DNA from: a virus
Reading direction: 5' to 3' (one strand)
Virus record (IMG/VR): IMGVR_UViG_3300037164_000067
Coordinates: 1-51,383 of that record
DNA length: 51,383 nt
This document shows, piece after piece, positions 8,426 through 17,321 of the stretch. Made by a program: the position numbers and the translations under genes. Each line of letters opens with the position of its first letter. Positions within the stretch are counted from its first letter, which is position 1. Under the pieces are notes generated by a model. That model did no database searches. It was given only the letters and a program-made list of their open reading frames with translations, and was not told where the DNA came from.

Positions 8426-9077
8426 TTTTCTTTATATTAGTATAAAATTTAGAATTTGAATGCCTTCTTAATATATAATCTATATAATTAATTGTTTCTT
8501 GAATTGGTGGAATACCACGAAATTTAAATACTTTTTTAATACCTGCATTATATGATGCAAGAGTTAATTTCCATGAATATTTATCAGTACAACCTTTACC
8601 ACGCCAATAATCATATAAATCTTTTACCATTGTTAATCCAATATATATATTTTTTTGATTATAAGTAAAATTAAATGTGTCAATATTAAGCATTAACGAA
8701 TATGCATCTTCTGTTTCCGGCATAAGTTGAAAAAAACCTTTTGCACCTACAGGTGAAACAATAGTATCAATAAATTTTGATTCATTAAATACTAATCTAA
8801 AAATCGTTCTTATTGGTAATTGAAATTCCATTGTTTTATCATATATAAATTCTATATCATTAGTATCTACATAATTTGGAATTTTAATCTCTGCCTGAAA
8901 CTCAATAGTATCAATCATTTTATGTATTTTTTCTAATCTCTTTTGTTGTTTAATTTGATTAAGTTTTACTCTTTCATTATCACTACCATGAGTTCTCATC
9001 ATATTAGGATTACCAATATTTGTAGCACTCATAATACAAGTAAAGAGAATTACAGTCATAAATAATATTTTTTTCAT
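8397..9077 (-). CDS. Lytic transglycosylase (SLT family), exported
   Basis: 226 aa. An N-terminal signal peptide (KKILFMTVILFTCIMSA) is followed by a linker and an SLT fold: FNESKF (catalytic Glu, near residue 98), VGAKGFFQLMP and ASYNAG. Such enzymes cleave peptidoglycan to give 1,6-anhydroMurNAc ends. A Sec-type signal suggests action in the periplasm after synthesis, unlike the unsigned GH25 enzyme at 3.5 kb. A possible lipobox Cys follows the hydrophobic stretch but does not match the strict consensus. Confidence 0.85.
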   Translation of the reverse strand: MKKILFMTVILFTCIMSATNIGNPNMMRTHGSDNERVKLNQIKQQKRLEKIHKMIDTIEFQAEIKIPNYVDTNDIEFIYDKTMEFQLPIRTIFRLVFNESKFIDTIVSPVGAKGFFQLMPETEDAYSLMLNIDTFNFTYNQKNIYIGLTMVKDLYDYWRGKGCTDKYSWKLTLASYNAGIKKVFKFRGIPPIQETINYIDYILRRHSNSKFYTNIKKNENKTKIGT

Positions 9078-9139
9078 AATTTAATTTTTAATAATAATGT
9101 TATTTATTGAAAATCAATTAGTTGCTAACTATAAAAATT

Positions 9140-9286
9140 TTAAATATTACCACAAATTAGTGGCATTTTTAAACTAAAATGCCCGAAAAACACTATTTTT
9201 TCGGGTATTGCCTTATATATTGGAGAAATTTGACCTGTACTTTCAGTAGAATCGGCAAATTTATATGTTTTTTTTAATTGTTTCAA
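9140..9286 (-). CDS. Possible 48-aa protein with TTG start
   Basis: A TTG-initiated frame reads KQLKKTYKFADSTESTGQ, then ISPIYKAIPEKIVFFG. It has a TATTTATA element 33 nt upstream (9320-9330). Against it: no ATG, and its second half is made of two perfect hairpins that also look like a terminator. It could be a real small gene or chance. Confidence 0.3.
   Translation of the reverse strand: MKQLKKTYKFADSTESTGQISPIYKAIPEKIVFFGHFSLKMPLICGNI
9162..9205 (-). terminator. Two overlapping hairpins, tandem or alternative terminators
   Basis: Hairpin A pairs GGCATTTT (9162-9169) with AAAATGCC (9176-9183). Hairpin B pairs CCCGAAAAA (9182-9190) with TTTTTCGGG (9197-9205). They share bases 9182-9183. 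They lie downstream of the leftward genes 9362-11386 and upstream of the transglycosylase gene, and probably end transcription on the minus strand. Confidence 0.65.
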
Positions 9287-9319
9287 ATTTTATTGTTTTA
9301 ATTTAAATTTATAAGCAGA

Positions 9320-9330
9320 TATAAATACTG
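9320..9330 (-). promoter_or_regulatory. TATTTATA-type promoter candidate
   Basis: Minus strand CAGTATTTATA, 33 nt before the possible TTG start at 9286. Matches the element seen before several other genes. Confidence 0.35.
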
Positions 9331-9361
9331 TGATATTTTTAATTTATTAAACAATTGATTT

Positions 9362-9571
9362 TCAACGTTTTTTAAATTCTAAATTACCAACTATTTGATA
9401 TACATCATATAAAATATCTTGTACTTTTTCAATCTTTTTTCTTAATTTTTTATGTTTTATAAAAACAGGATGTTCAATTAAATGAGTTTCAATAATCATA
9501 CTAACTACATGAGACCTATCAAGTGCTTCATGATAATAAAATTTAGATAATTTATTTTTTTTCTTTGCCAT
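9362..9571 (-). CDS. Conserved small phage protein
   Basis: 69 aa with a basic N-terminus (MAKKKNKLSK) followed by FYYHEALDRSHVVSMI and ETHLIEHPVF and a C-terminal helix ending YQIVGNLE. This YHEALDR...EHP...YQ.VG layout is common in small phage orphans of unknown role. It follows the 9577 gene by 5 nt. Confidence 0.7.
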   Translation of the reverse strand: MAKKKNKLSKFYYHEALDRSHVVSMIIETHLIEHPVFIKHKKLRKKIEKVQDILYDVYQIVGNLEFKKR

Positions 9572-9576
9572 TAATT

Positions 9577-10311
9577 TTATTCAATTATTTTTACATATTG
9601 ACGTTTTTCCAACATTCTTTCGATTGTTTTTTCTGGTGAATATAGAAATAAATAAGAATTGTTAATTCTATTAAAACCACATTTATTAGCGATTGCAAAT
9701 AATTTATATTCATTTATTTCAGTATCTTTTTTCTTAACTAATTCATCAAGTAAATAATATTCATGTGCTGGAACTTTAATAATTTCAAATAATTTTAAAT
9801 TTTCTCTAACTTGTACTGATTTACGATTATAATAATAATCAGCATCAATAGAATTATCTTGAAATGGTTTAATTAATGCAATAATTGCAGTGTTTTTATC
9901 ATAAAAATCCCTATAAATCATTTCAATGAACTCTTCAGTTATTCCACGTTTACGATAATCTTTACGTAAAATAAAAGAATAAATAAAAACAATTTTTTTA
10001 AAATCTTTTATTTCAATTTCTTTATCTTGAATAACATTTATTAATTCAGAAAAAGTATTTTCAACAATACGTTCTGTAATTAATTTATTCAAATTCACGT
10101 CAAATTTTATTCCTAATTCAATATTCCACACTGAAAATCCATATTCACCAATAATAAGTGGTGGTTCTTGATTAGCTATTTTAATTTCTGATACACATCC
10201 TTCATATTCGGTAATAATATTTTCATCATCATTTACAAGGTCAAAATTTTTACGATAACCCTGTGTTTTGAATGTGATATTACTCCATAATCTCCAATCA
10301 CTATCATTCAT
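9577..10311 (-). CDS. GNAT-like N-acyltransferase-related protein
   Basis: 244 aa. The middle part reads IYSFILRKDYRKRGITEEFI, close to the GNAT motif A (hydrophobic strand, then R/Q-x-x-G-x-G/A acetyl-CoA loop; here RKRGIT). The C-terminal part (YKLFAIANKCGF) resembles the last GNAT strand-helix. Substrate unknown; the N-terminal 80 residues are not recognised. It is the second gene of a leftward set ending at the hairpins near 9.2 kb. Confidence 0.5.
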   Translation of the reverse strand: MNDSDWRLWSNITFKTQGYRKNFDLVNDDENIITEYEGCVSEIKIANQEPPLIIGEYGFSVWNIELGIKFDVNLNKLITERIVENTFSELINVIQDKEIEIKDFKKIVFIYSFILRKDYRKRGITEEFIEMIYRDFYDKNTAIIALIKPFQDNSIDADYYYNRKSVQVRENLKLFEIIKVPAHEYYLLDELVKKKDTEINEYKLFAIANKCGFNRINNSYLFLYSPEKTIERMLEKRQYVKIIE

Positions 10312-10348
10312 TATGCAAATATATGTAAAATTATTTTAATATGCAAAT

Positions 10349-10783
10349 TCATTGTAATTCATTTGATTTTCCCATCTTGGTAAGTAAATCAATATAATAA
10401 TTCTTTATTTCATTAACATGTAAATATTCTTTAGGTTCAAAATTCTTATCAATCCAATCCATCCAATAAAGTTGAATACCGAATCTTTCTATATCATTAA
10501 TAAAATCATTAATGGTAACTGGTATTGATAATATATATTTTACAGTATTTGAAACATTTTTATAAATAACATAATGTTTTGGATAAAATTCAAGAATAAT
10601 TTTATCATCATTCGTGAATCTATACCAATTCATCATATTCTTACAATGCCAACCCTCAAAAAGAGTTTCACAAGATTTTTCATTAAATACTGGATATAGC
10701 ATATCAATAGTGAAAGAAAGAGCGAGAAATTGTTTGAACTTCTCGCTCCCTGTTGTTTGTATAAATGGAACTACCTTTATCAT
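10349..10783 (-). CDS. Uncharacterised phage protein
   Basis: 144 aa, with many Trp/Tyr residues, no membrane segment and no motif I recognise. It follows the exported protein gene directly (stop of that gene at 10784). Confidence 0.6.
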   Translation of the reverse strand: MIKVVPFIQTTGSEKFKQFLALSFTIDMLYPVFNEKSCETLFEGWHCKNMMNWYRFTNDDKIILEFYPKHYVIYKNVSNTVKYILSIPVTINDFINDIERFGIQLYWMDWIDKNFEPKEYLHVNEIKNYYIDLLTKMGKSNELQ

Positions 10784-11386
10784 TTATTTTATTTCTTTAA
10801 TATCATATGTTCCATCACTTTTTGGTGTAAAACGCCAAGTTTTCCAATAATAATCATCATCATGTCCATTATCACTGATAATTATCAATAAGCGTATTTC
10901 TACATTACCATTATCCAATTTTTTTACATATCCATTGCTAACACCATTTTTAACATAAAGTAAATCTTTAAGGTCAGTTTTACTTAAATATGTATAACTA
11001 TATGATGCTTCACCATTAGAAGTACAACCATTATAATCAGTTTGAATAATATCTGAGGCAACATTCCATTTACCATTATCATAACGAAGTAAATAAAGAT
11101 TCCTTTCTATTTTTTCTCCATAATGTAAAACAGGAAAATTCTGAATATTAAGTGTATCTGCATATGAAATCAAATACAATTTGCCATTTTCACCATAAAA
11201 TGAATATGTTCTTGTTTTTAAATATTCATTTAAATCTCCACCCTTTTGTGCGCACCAAACTCTTGTTTCATCAACATCAATATATGATGGGTATGTTCTA
11301 AATCGACTTAGTTGTAGATGTTGTTTTTGCCCAAACAAATTGGCAGTAAACAGAACAATTATTAATAATCCAATAAACTTTTTCAT
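10784..11386 (-). CDS. Exported protein with Sec signal peptide
   Basis: 200 aa from the ATG at 11386. I chose this start because it begins a clean signal peptide (MKKFIGLLIIVLFTANLFGQ); a longer frame from 11425 adds 13 residues that would bury it. The mature part is soluble, with two Cys residues and many Tyr/Asp. Ala/Gly-Gln at the cleavage site is common in Bacteroidota exports. Function unknown; it may act in the host envelope. Confidence 0.7.
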   Translation of the reverse strand: MKKFIGLLIIVLFTANLFGQKQHLQLSRFRTYPSYIDVDETRVWCAQKGGDLNEYLKTRTYSFYGENGKLYLISYADTLNIQNFPVLHYGEKIERNLYLLRYDNGKWNVASDIIQTDYNGCTSNGEASYSYTYLSKTDLKDLLYVKNGVSNGYVKKLDNGNVEIRLLIIISDNGHDDDYYWKTWRFTPKSDGTYDIKEIK

Positions 11387-11439
11387 CTTTTTATTTATTT
11401 GTTTACTTGAATATACGAAAAACAAGCATAAATGTTACA

Positions 11440-11467
11440 AAAAACACGTATTTTTGTACGTGTTTTT
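11440..11467 (-). terminator. Bidirectional intrinsic terminator
   Basis: An 11-bp perfect stem, AAAAACACGTA (11440-11450) with TACGTGTTTTT (11457-11467), with A and T tracts on both sides. It ends the leftward genes 11490-11962 and isolates the exported protein gene. Confidence 0.75.
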
Positions 11468-11489
11468 GTATTTTAAATAAAAAATGGTC

Positions 11490-11705
11490 TTATTTTAACT
11501 TATATTCACCGACTGCCAATACCATAAGATTGGTAGGCATTTTTTTGTCTTTCATCTCAGTTTTCATTACTGCATCAATGTAATAATCAGAAAAAATTTC
11601 ACCTATATTTAACCATGTCCTGTCATTTATTTCAAAAAGTGTTTTTTCTGTATCAGCATTAATAAATTTAACGGTTAGTCTTGGAGTTTCTTTCGCATAT
11701 TTCAT
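11490..11705 (-). CDS. Small uncharacterised phage protein
   Basis: 71 aa, soluble, with an alternating pattern suggesting beta strands (RLTVKFINADTEKTLFEI). It starts 4 nt inside the upstream membrane protein gene, so translation is probably coupled, and ends at a terminator. Confidence 0.6.
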   Translation of the reverse strand: MKYAKETPRLTVKFINADTEKTLFEINDRTWLNIGEIFSDYYIDAVMKTEMKDKKMPTNLMVLAVGEYKLK

Positions 11706-11962
11706 AATATTTGTTTTTCTTCGGTTTCTTTATTTTGATTATTCATTGTAGATAATCCAGATAATAACTTAAATACATCAAAAAATATCACTTTAATAAT
11801 CCAAATTATACATACCCATTGAAAATATGTAATATTAATTGTAGTAAGTGATTGTAATACTAATTTCCATATAACGGAAATAAAAATCGCAATAACAATA
11901 GATTCTAAAAAGTAATATACCATTACTGGAAAAATAAACCATATGTTTTTAAAATTATCCAT
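11702..11962 (-). CDS. Small membrane protein, two transmembrane segments
   Basis: 86 aa with two long hydrophobic stretches (about residues 6-37 and 45-66) and a polar, acidic C-terminus. It overlaps the next gene by 4 nt. No family recognised. Confidence 0.65.
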   Translation of the reverse strand: MDNFKNIWFIFPVMVYYFLESIVIAIFISVIWKLVLQSLTTINITYFQWVCIIWIIKVIFFDVFKLLSGLSTMNNQNKETEEKQIL

Positions 11963-12034
11963 AATACTCTTAATTATTTAGTGTAAAATTAATTAAATTT
12001 TTAATAATTCCTGATATTTCTTAACATAACTTAT

Positions 12035-12823
12035 TTAGTTTATATTAATAATACATTCAGATGAACCCTTAAAATAAATTTTAGGTTTATAATGAATTAA
12101 TAAATTATTCTTTTTATATTTTTCTTCCATTTCCCAAATTATTGACCTGTTAAGATTTTGTAATTTAATTTCTATTGTATAATTATATGGCATTTTTGTT
12201 TTTGAATTAAACCTATTTTTTATTTCTCCAGTGCAAATTCCATATTTATAAAATTTTTCATTTTCATTCCAACAATTTAAAATATAAAAGGTTGCAATAC
12301 CTTTTTTGGAAATCCAGTCCAATTTTTTAAAATTATTATTTTCTCTACTACATTTTTTACAACCCCTACCTTGTAAATGTTTATTGGGTGTTTGTAAAAA
12401 ATCACCATGTATTGAACATGTTATAATTAATTTGGTTGAAGTATTAATATATTTGGCATTAAAATAATTATATTTATTATTATGTACTGCATTAGATTGG
12501 TTTATAAAATTATTTAAAGATTTAGGTCGTCTATTTTTTGCTAATTCCATTCCACATTTTGAACACCCATGCTTTAAATGATAATTAACTAATGTTTTCA
12601 TTATACCATGTTTGGGGCAAATAAATTCAAATTCTGTAGTTTCTTTTAAATAAAGAAATTTTTTATAAACATATTTGTTGAAATGAATATAATTAAATTT
12701 ATTTACAATATATTCATATTTATTTAATGCAGATTGTACTGTAGGTTTATTTCCATGTAAAAGTTTATCTGGTGTACTTTTTAATAATCCAAATTTATCT
12801 TCAATTAAAATATGGTCTCTCAT
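12035..12823 (-). CDS. GIY-YIG-type homing endonuclease with DUF723-like zinc repeats; N-terminus split off in another frame
   Basis: 262 aa from the ATG at 12823. After an N-terminal part (RDHILIEDKFGLLK) come two Cys/His repeats (CPKHG...CSKCG near 69-90; CSIHG...CKKC near 137-160). The C-terminal 90 residues read ATFYILNC, KFYKYGICTGEIKNRF, WEMEEKY and ECI, the pattern of the MUG113-like branch of GIY-YIG nucleases. The family's usual N-terminal lead (KLIENNIHYKNKKFKVIGEY) lies upstream in another frame (12822-12915), so the gene is frameshifted, or the two parts are coupled through an ATGA overlap. Confidence 0.7.
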   Translation of the reverse strand: MRDHILIEDKFGLLKSTPDKLLHGNKPTVQSALNKYEYIVNKFNYIHFNKYVYKKFLYLKETTEFEFICPKHGIMKTLVNYHLKHGCSKCGMELAKNRRPKSLNNFINQSNAVHNNKYNYFNAKYINTSTKLIITCSIHGDFLQTPNKHLQGRGCKKCSRENNNFKKLDWISKKGIATFYILNCWNENEKFYKYGICTGEIKNRFNSKTKMPYNYTIEIKLQNLNRSIIWEMEEKYKKNNLLIHYKPKIYFKGSSECIININ

Positions 12824-12915
12824 TTTTTATATTCACCAATTACTTTAAATTTTTTATTTTTATAATGAATATTATTTTCAATTAATTTCATTAAAAATTC
12901 TTGATGGATTATCAT
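12822..12915 (-). pseudogene. Detached 5' part of the neighbouring endonuclease gene
   Basis: ATG at 12915 opens a 30-codon frame that stops at a TGA overlapping the ATG of the 12035-12823 gene. The peptide looks like the natural N-terminus of that endonuclease family. A run of six A residues lies at the junction, a typical place for an indel or slippage. Confidence 0.45.
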
Positions 12916-12919
12916 AACA

Positions 12920-13447
12920 CTATGGTAATTTAATATTATATGTTTTAGATAAATACAATAATGCTTCAGCATTTCCTTTTACATCAAATTTGGGGTTATG
13001 ATTATGGGATGTTATTCTATGTTTTTTCCATTTATACCACATATCGTGTTCAACACCGCAAAACAAATCCCCAATCCTTCTTGAACTCCAAGAAAATGGA
13101 TTACTACCATAAAATTTATGAAAATAATAATTTAAACATACACCAAAATCATAACCATTATTATCTGAAATACCTATTGGTTGACCATTTACATTTTCTT
13201 TTAACCAATCTGCAAATCTTTTCATTACTATATAAGGTTCATCAAATTTAAGATGTTCTTCTCTACTAAAACCACTTATAGCTAATGCATCAGGATTCCA
13301 TTTATCAGAAATTGGTCGCATTTGTCCATAAAATGTTTTAGAAAGTGATGGTTCAACAATTATTGCAGCAAAACAAACTATTGAATAATCTGGCATATAT
13401 CCACCATCACTTTCAACATCGACACATATTAATTTATTTTTATTCAT
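12920..13447 (-). CDS. DEDD-type 3'-5' exonuclease (RNase T/DnaQ-like)
   Basis: 175 aa, a single compact exonuclease domain. ICVDVESDG near residue 8 gives the first Asp-x-Glu; NNGYDFGVCLNYYF near residue 97 gives the second Asp; HNHNPKFDVKGNAEALL near residue 150 gives His and Asp of a DEDDh active site. All four acidic residues and the His are present. Substrate could be DNA or RNA. Its start overlaps the upstream membrane gene by 4 nt. Confidence 0.85.
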   Translation of the reverse strand: MNKNKLICVDVESDGGYMPDYSIVCFAAIIVEPSLSKTFYGQMRPISDKWNPDALAISGFSREEHLKFDEPYIVMKRFADWLKENVNGQPIGISDNNGYDFGVCLNYYFHKFYGSNPFSWSSRRIGDLFCGVEHDMWYKWKKHRITSHNHNPKFDVKGNAEALLYLSKTYNIKLP

Positions 13448-13689
13448 ACTTTTAATGCCATTTTTTGTAAATTTGCTTTAAATGCTTGCCTTGCAAAAAT
13501 AAATAAAAATATTTCATAAAGTGTATGCATTAATGCAAAAGCATAATGAAATATTGTTACAAGTAAAGCAACAATTAAACCAAAAGTTAATTTATACATC
13601 CAACCATTAAAACGATTGAATAATATTACAATTCGTTTCCAATGGATTTTTTCTTTTTTCCAAAGAATTATAAATAAATTTGTTTTCAT
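13444..13689 (-). CDS. Small membrane protein
   Basis: 81 aa with a basic N-terminus (WKKEKIHWKR) and one long or two short hydrophobic helices (about residues 32-66). It overlaps the exonuclease gene by 4 nt and follows the 13692 gene by 2 nt: a tight leftward operon. Family unknown. Confidence 0.6.
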   Translation of the reverse strand: MKTNLFIILWKKEKIHWKRIVILFNRFNGWMYKLTFGLIVALLVTIFHYAFALMHTLYEIFLFIFARQAFKANLQKMALKV

Positions 13690-13691
13690 AA

Positions 13692-14309
13692 TTAGAATGG
13701 TATTTTACGAATTAATGAATCTGGTATTAACTTATATTCCTTTGGTGGAATATAGAGAATAGTAATTGTTTTAATACGTGGTAAACTAAAACCAGTTAAC
13801 CAATTACTTTTAGGTACATCATAGATTAATTTTTTCTTACATCTATATGCAATACTATCAGCATTACTTGGAGCAAGATATACATCATTTAAATCATCAT
13901 AATCTTGTTTATATGATTTATAAAATGTTCCAACAATAATATTATTATCATCTTTATTTTGAGTATAAAGAAGAATAGTAACAGGTTTTTGTTTATGCAA
14001 ACTATCTTTTTTATTATAAAAAAATTCGGTAGCATAATGATTATTAAAATAATCATAATCTTTAATAAAATGAGTTTTATTTTTAAAAAGACTCTTTTGT
14101 ACAAAAAAGGTATGTAATGGACTTGTAGATACAATTTCTGTTTTGGTCTGCAAATGTCCACGAATAATTAAATTAGTAGTAAGTGTGACAACTAATGCCA
14201 CACCACCACTAATTAAAAGTACTAAGTATCTATTTTCCCAAAAATTACCTTTGAAAAAACAAAGACAAATAAAGGAAACTATTATAACTGATAATATAAA
14301 CGTTAACAT
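13692..14309 (-). CDS. Membrane-anchored protein of unknown function
   Basis: 205 aa. Two N-terminal hydrophobic helices (about 2-20 and 29-49) are followed by a soluble domain of about 150 residues, rich in Tyr/Lys/Asp, perhaps outside the cytoplasm. It lies in a run of membrane protein genes (13444-15736), which may act together on the host envelope; this is inference. Confidence 0.65.
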   Translation of the reverse strand: MLTFILSVIIVSFICLCFFKGNFWENRYLVLLISGGVALVVTLTTNLIIRGHLQTKTEIVSTSPLHTFFVQKSLFKNKTHFIKDYDYFNNHYATEFFYNKKDSLHKQKPVTILLYTQNKDDNNIIVGTFYKSYKQDYDDLNDVYLAPSNADSIAYRCKKKLIYDVPKSNWLTGFSLPRIKTITILYIPPKEYKLIPDSLIRKIPF

Positions 14310-14338
14310 AACTTTAAGTTTTAAGTGTTAAAAAATTA

Positions 14339-15736
14339 CTATTTTTCTTCCTCAGTATCAACCCATTCAATTCCCGGACAATAATCACTGTAACTTGCAT
14401 TGAAATATTCACCAAATACGCCACTACTATTTTTAAGACCGTTACCTAATGCTTTCAATAATTTCCAAATAAGAATACTTAATGGTATAAGTATGAATTT
14501 AAATATTAAATTATAAAATACGAATTTAATTGGTATACATACTATGTAAAAAAATCCATATACTATTCCATGTACTGCATATTTCACTGGATACCAAATT
14601 AAATAAATCAATGGTTCAATATACCATACTTTTTTACCAATTTGATATTTATTAACTATATTTTGTAACCAACCGCCAATAAGTACATAAAGTATATAGA
14701 TAATACCGACAGCAACAGCACCTAAACCAATACATACAAAAATTACCCAATTTACAATACACCAATCAATAGCAGCAATTATACAATATGTAAGACCATT
14801 AACTGCAAAATATGTTACTGCAAGTAAAAACAATGTAATTAATGCACCAACAAATTGTTTTGTTCTTTTAATAATGTTTTTTAAATTAGCAGGATTAAAA
14901 GTAAATGCATTTGAAATTGATGTAGATATTTTTTTAAAACCATCATTAATTGGTTTCATTCTGGCATCCCATTTAGCTTTTTTTATTGCTTGAAGACGTT
15001 CACGTTCAGCTTTTCTACGTTCAATTTCTTCTTCTCTTTTCTGTGCTTCTTCTCTAAAAAATTGACGAGATTTTGCTAATTCTTCACGCCATTTTTCCCA
15101 TTTTACTAAAAGTTCTTGCTTCTTTTTTTCATATTCTTCTGGATTTATTTTACCATCAAGATGATATTTTTCAAGCAAAAAATAATCCAAAAAATTCTCA
15201 TCGGATTTATCAAAATATATTTTTGCAGTTATTGGCATTTTTGTATCATTATTCCAATACATGCCATATACTTGTCGTTCATCGATATTCATTATCCAAC
15301 CATCAGTAAGTTTTTTCAATCCCCAAAGCAATGTTTTAGGGATTAATAAAAATATAAATTTAATTAAATGTCTAAGTAATACAAATATTACCATAAATAA
15401 TGAAAACAATAATAACCAAAAATAAGGACAACCATTTTGCATTGTTTTAGGGGTAGGTGCATTACTGCGAAGTACGAATTTAATCAAACGATAATGCCAT
15501 GATTTCATACTAACTCGCATTAATTTAGGTTTTTCAGATAAAGTGATAAATTGTGCATCACTTTCTTGCAGATATACTTTTTCATCAATAGTAATATTAC
15601 CACTATCAACTTCAACGATTTTAATATAGTAGTCGTCAACACCATTTTTATAGAGAAATCCTCTATAGTGAGCAATATCTGGTCGATTATATTCAACCAC
15701 CTTGTTCAATAATAATTCTAATTTTTCGTTTTTCAT
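14339..15736 (-). CDS. Large multi-pass membrane protein with central coiled coil
   Basis: 465 aa. A soluble N-terminal domain (about 1-95), a hydrophobic hairpin (about 105-140), a cytosolic Glu/Arg/Lys coiled coil (about 195-260, EEAQKREEEIERRKAER), then several long membrane segments (about 285-440). Not recognised as a known transporter or lysis protein. The size and number of membrane spans are unusual for a phage. Confidence 0.7.
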   Translation of the reverse strand: MKNEKLELLLNKVVEYNRPDIAHYRGFLYKNGVDDYYIKIVEVDSGNITIDEKVYLQESDAQFITLSEKPKLMRVSMKSWHYRLIKFVLRSNAPTPKTMQNGCPYFWLLLFSLFMVIFVLLRHLIKFIFLLIPKTLLWGLKKLTDGWIMNIDERQVYGMYWNNDTKMPITAKIYFDKSDENFLDYFLLEKYHLDGKINPEEYEKKKQELLVKWEKWREELAKSRQFFREEAQKREEEIERRKAERERLQAIKKAKWDARMKPINDGFKKISTSISNAFTFNPANLKNIIKRTKQFVGALITLFLLAVTYFAVNGLTYCIIAAIDWCIVNWVIFVCIGLGAVAVGIIYILYVLIGGWLQNIVNKYQIGKKVWYIEPLIYLIWYPVKYAVHGIVYGFFYIVCIPIKFVFYNLIFKFILIPLSILIWKLLKALGNGLKNSSGVFGEYFNASYSDYCPGIEWVDTEEEK

Positions 15737-15777
15737 TTTATAATAAATTAATTAATTTAAAAATCTTATCTTTAACA

Positions 15778-16239
15778 TTACTTTGTTTTAATACCTTCAT
15801 TTGCCATTGGTGTTCTAATGAAATTGTTAGGAAGCCATTTCGATAAATCAAGGTCATCAATTGCAATAAATTTTTTTATCTTATGGCCTTCAACATATTT
15901 TAATATTTCATTTGCACGACATTCTTCTAATTCAGTTAATTTAAAATATTTAATACCCCATAATTGCGGTGTAATATCAAAAATTTTTACATCGACCTTA
16001 TTTATTTCAAAAATACGATTAAGTTGTTCAATAGTATAACTATCTTTCCAATCGCTTGACAATATAATAATTGGTTTTGTTTTTTCAATAATTTGATTAA
16101 ACACTTTCACGCATTTTTCATCGAATTTATAACGATGATATTCGGAATTCCATTTATCTTTATTAGTATAATATTGAGTGGTGGTACACATAACACCATC
16201 TAAATCTAAAAATAAAACCACATTATTATTCATTTTCAT
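15778..16239 (-). CDS. HAD-superfamily phosphatase (phage HAD_SAK-like)
   Basis: 153 aa. Motif I FLDLDGVM (near residue 10) with both catalytic Asp residues, motif II ILSSDWK (near 59) and motif III/IV AIDDLDL (near 127). It is short and capless, like HAD domains linked to RNA end repair in phages. A second member is at 19756. The gene overlaps the LAGLIDADG gene by 14 nt. Likely removes phosphate from a nucleotide or RNA end; the substrate is not proven. Confidence 0.75.
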   Translation of the reverse strand: MKMNNNVVLFLDLDGVMCTTTQYYTNKDKWNSEYHRYKFDEKCVKVFNQIIEKTKPIIILSSDWKDSYTIEQLNRIFEINKVDVKIFDITPQLWGIKYFKLTELEECRANEILKYVEGHKIKKFIAIDDLDLSKWLPNNFIRTPMANEGIKTK

Positions 16240-17212
16240 GTTTCCAATGATAATTTTTAAATAATCTTTCTTTCTTTATATTATAATTTAACGTGTTTTC
16301 GTGACAATTCATTTCAATACTTGCTTCTCTAATTGTATTCCATATTTTAATTATATTCATATTTTTATCACATTGTATTACTTTTTTTAAATGACGAATA
16401 TTATTTCGATAATTAATATTTTTTAGAAATATATTATATTTTCTTTTTAAATAATATTTGAAATTAGCATCACAATATATAAATTTTAAAAATCTATGTG
16501 CATCTGAATACAAATACATTTTCCAAACATTTTGTTTATTTTTACTAACATCACAACAATATTTTGGTTTAATATTTAATTTATTTAAAATATATTCTTT
16601 AATATATAATAACATTTCATTTGTAGAAATTAAATTAATTACTAATCTATTTTTATTTATCCCTTTCAATGAAATTGACCCATCACCATCAAATAATCCA
16701 GCAATAAAATATGAATAGTATTTCTCTTCAATATTTGGAAATTCCAATACATTTGTTTTATTATTAGTAATACCTAAATTAATTAAATGCTGGGTAAATA
16801 TTTCATTGCCAATCTGAATACTATATCCAGTATATGTTTTATTTGTTCGTTTATCAAAAATTTCCCTTTTACTAATTTTATGTTCTGCGCCAATTGCTTC
16901 TTTAAATCCTACAATTACTTCTAAATCTTTAGATATTAAACTAACCTTATTGTTTGTTTTTTTAATATTACCATCAGCACATATAAATCCAAGCCAATAT
17001 GCTTTATCATTAGAATTAATTTCTTTAAAATAGTCAATATTAAGTGCAAGATGACTCATATTTAATCTACTCTTTTTATTTATAATTTTATTTTTCCTTA
17101 AAATATTACTAATTTTTGGCTGAGTACTGTTATATAGTAATGCAATTTCTTTTTGCGATTTAATTTTCGATAATTCAATAATTTCTTTTTCAAATGTTTG
17201 TATTGTATCCAT
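16226..17212 (-). CDS. LAGLIDADG homing endonuclease with helix-turn-helix and NUMOD1-like domain
   Basis: 328 aa. Residues about 15-45 form a helix-turn-helix (SQKEIALLYNSTQPKISNIL). Two LAGLIDADG motifs follow: YWLGFICADGNI (near 71) and YFIAGLFDGDGSI (near 170), a single-chain monomeric layout. The last 50 residues (VIQCDKNMNIIKIWNTIREA) match NUMOD1-type DNA-binding modules. It is free-standing, inserted between thioredoxin and HAD genes, with its own promoter-like element 14 nt upstream of the ATG. Confidence 0.9.
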   Translation of the reverse strand: MDTIQTFEKEIIELSKIKSQKEIALLYNSTQPKISNILRKNKIINKKSRLNMSHLALNIDYFKEINSNDKAYWLGFICADGNIKKTNNKVSLISKDLEVIVGFKEAIGAEHKISKREIFDKRTNKTYTGYSIQIGNEIFTQHLINLGITNNKTNVLEFPNIEEKYYSYFIAGLFDGDGSISLKGINKNRLVINLISTNEMLLYIKEYILNKLNIKPKYCCDVSKNKQNVWKMYLYSDAHRFLKFIYCDANFKYYLKRKYNIFLKNINYRNNIRHLKKVIQCDKNMNIIKIWNTIREASIEMNCHENTLNYNIKKERLFKNYHWKHENE

Positions 17213-17226
17213 AATTATATTTTAGT

Positions 17227-17237
17227 TATAAATACTT
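17227..17237 (-). promoter_or_regulatory. TATTTATA-type promoter candidate
   Basis: Minus strand AAGTATTTATA, 14 nt before the LAGLIDADG start codon; identical in sequence and spacing to the one at 34936-34946. Confidence 0.5.
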
Positions 17238-17303
17238 CTCCATATCCAAAAATATTATTGTTGTCCATTTTTTTACTTATACTAATAAAAAATTAATAGG
17301 TTA

Positions 17304-17315
17304 CAAAATTACGAA
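17304..17315 (-). promoter_or_regulatory. Bacteroidota-type -7 element (TTCGTAATTTTG)
   Basis: Minus strand TAATTTTG fits TAnnTTTG and is preceded by TTCG, as at 22952, 35256 and 43318. It lies between the thioredoxin gene and the LAGLIDADG gene. Confidence 0.35.
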
Positions 17316-17321
17316 TATTTT

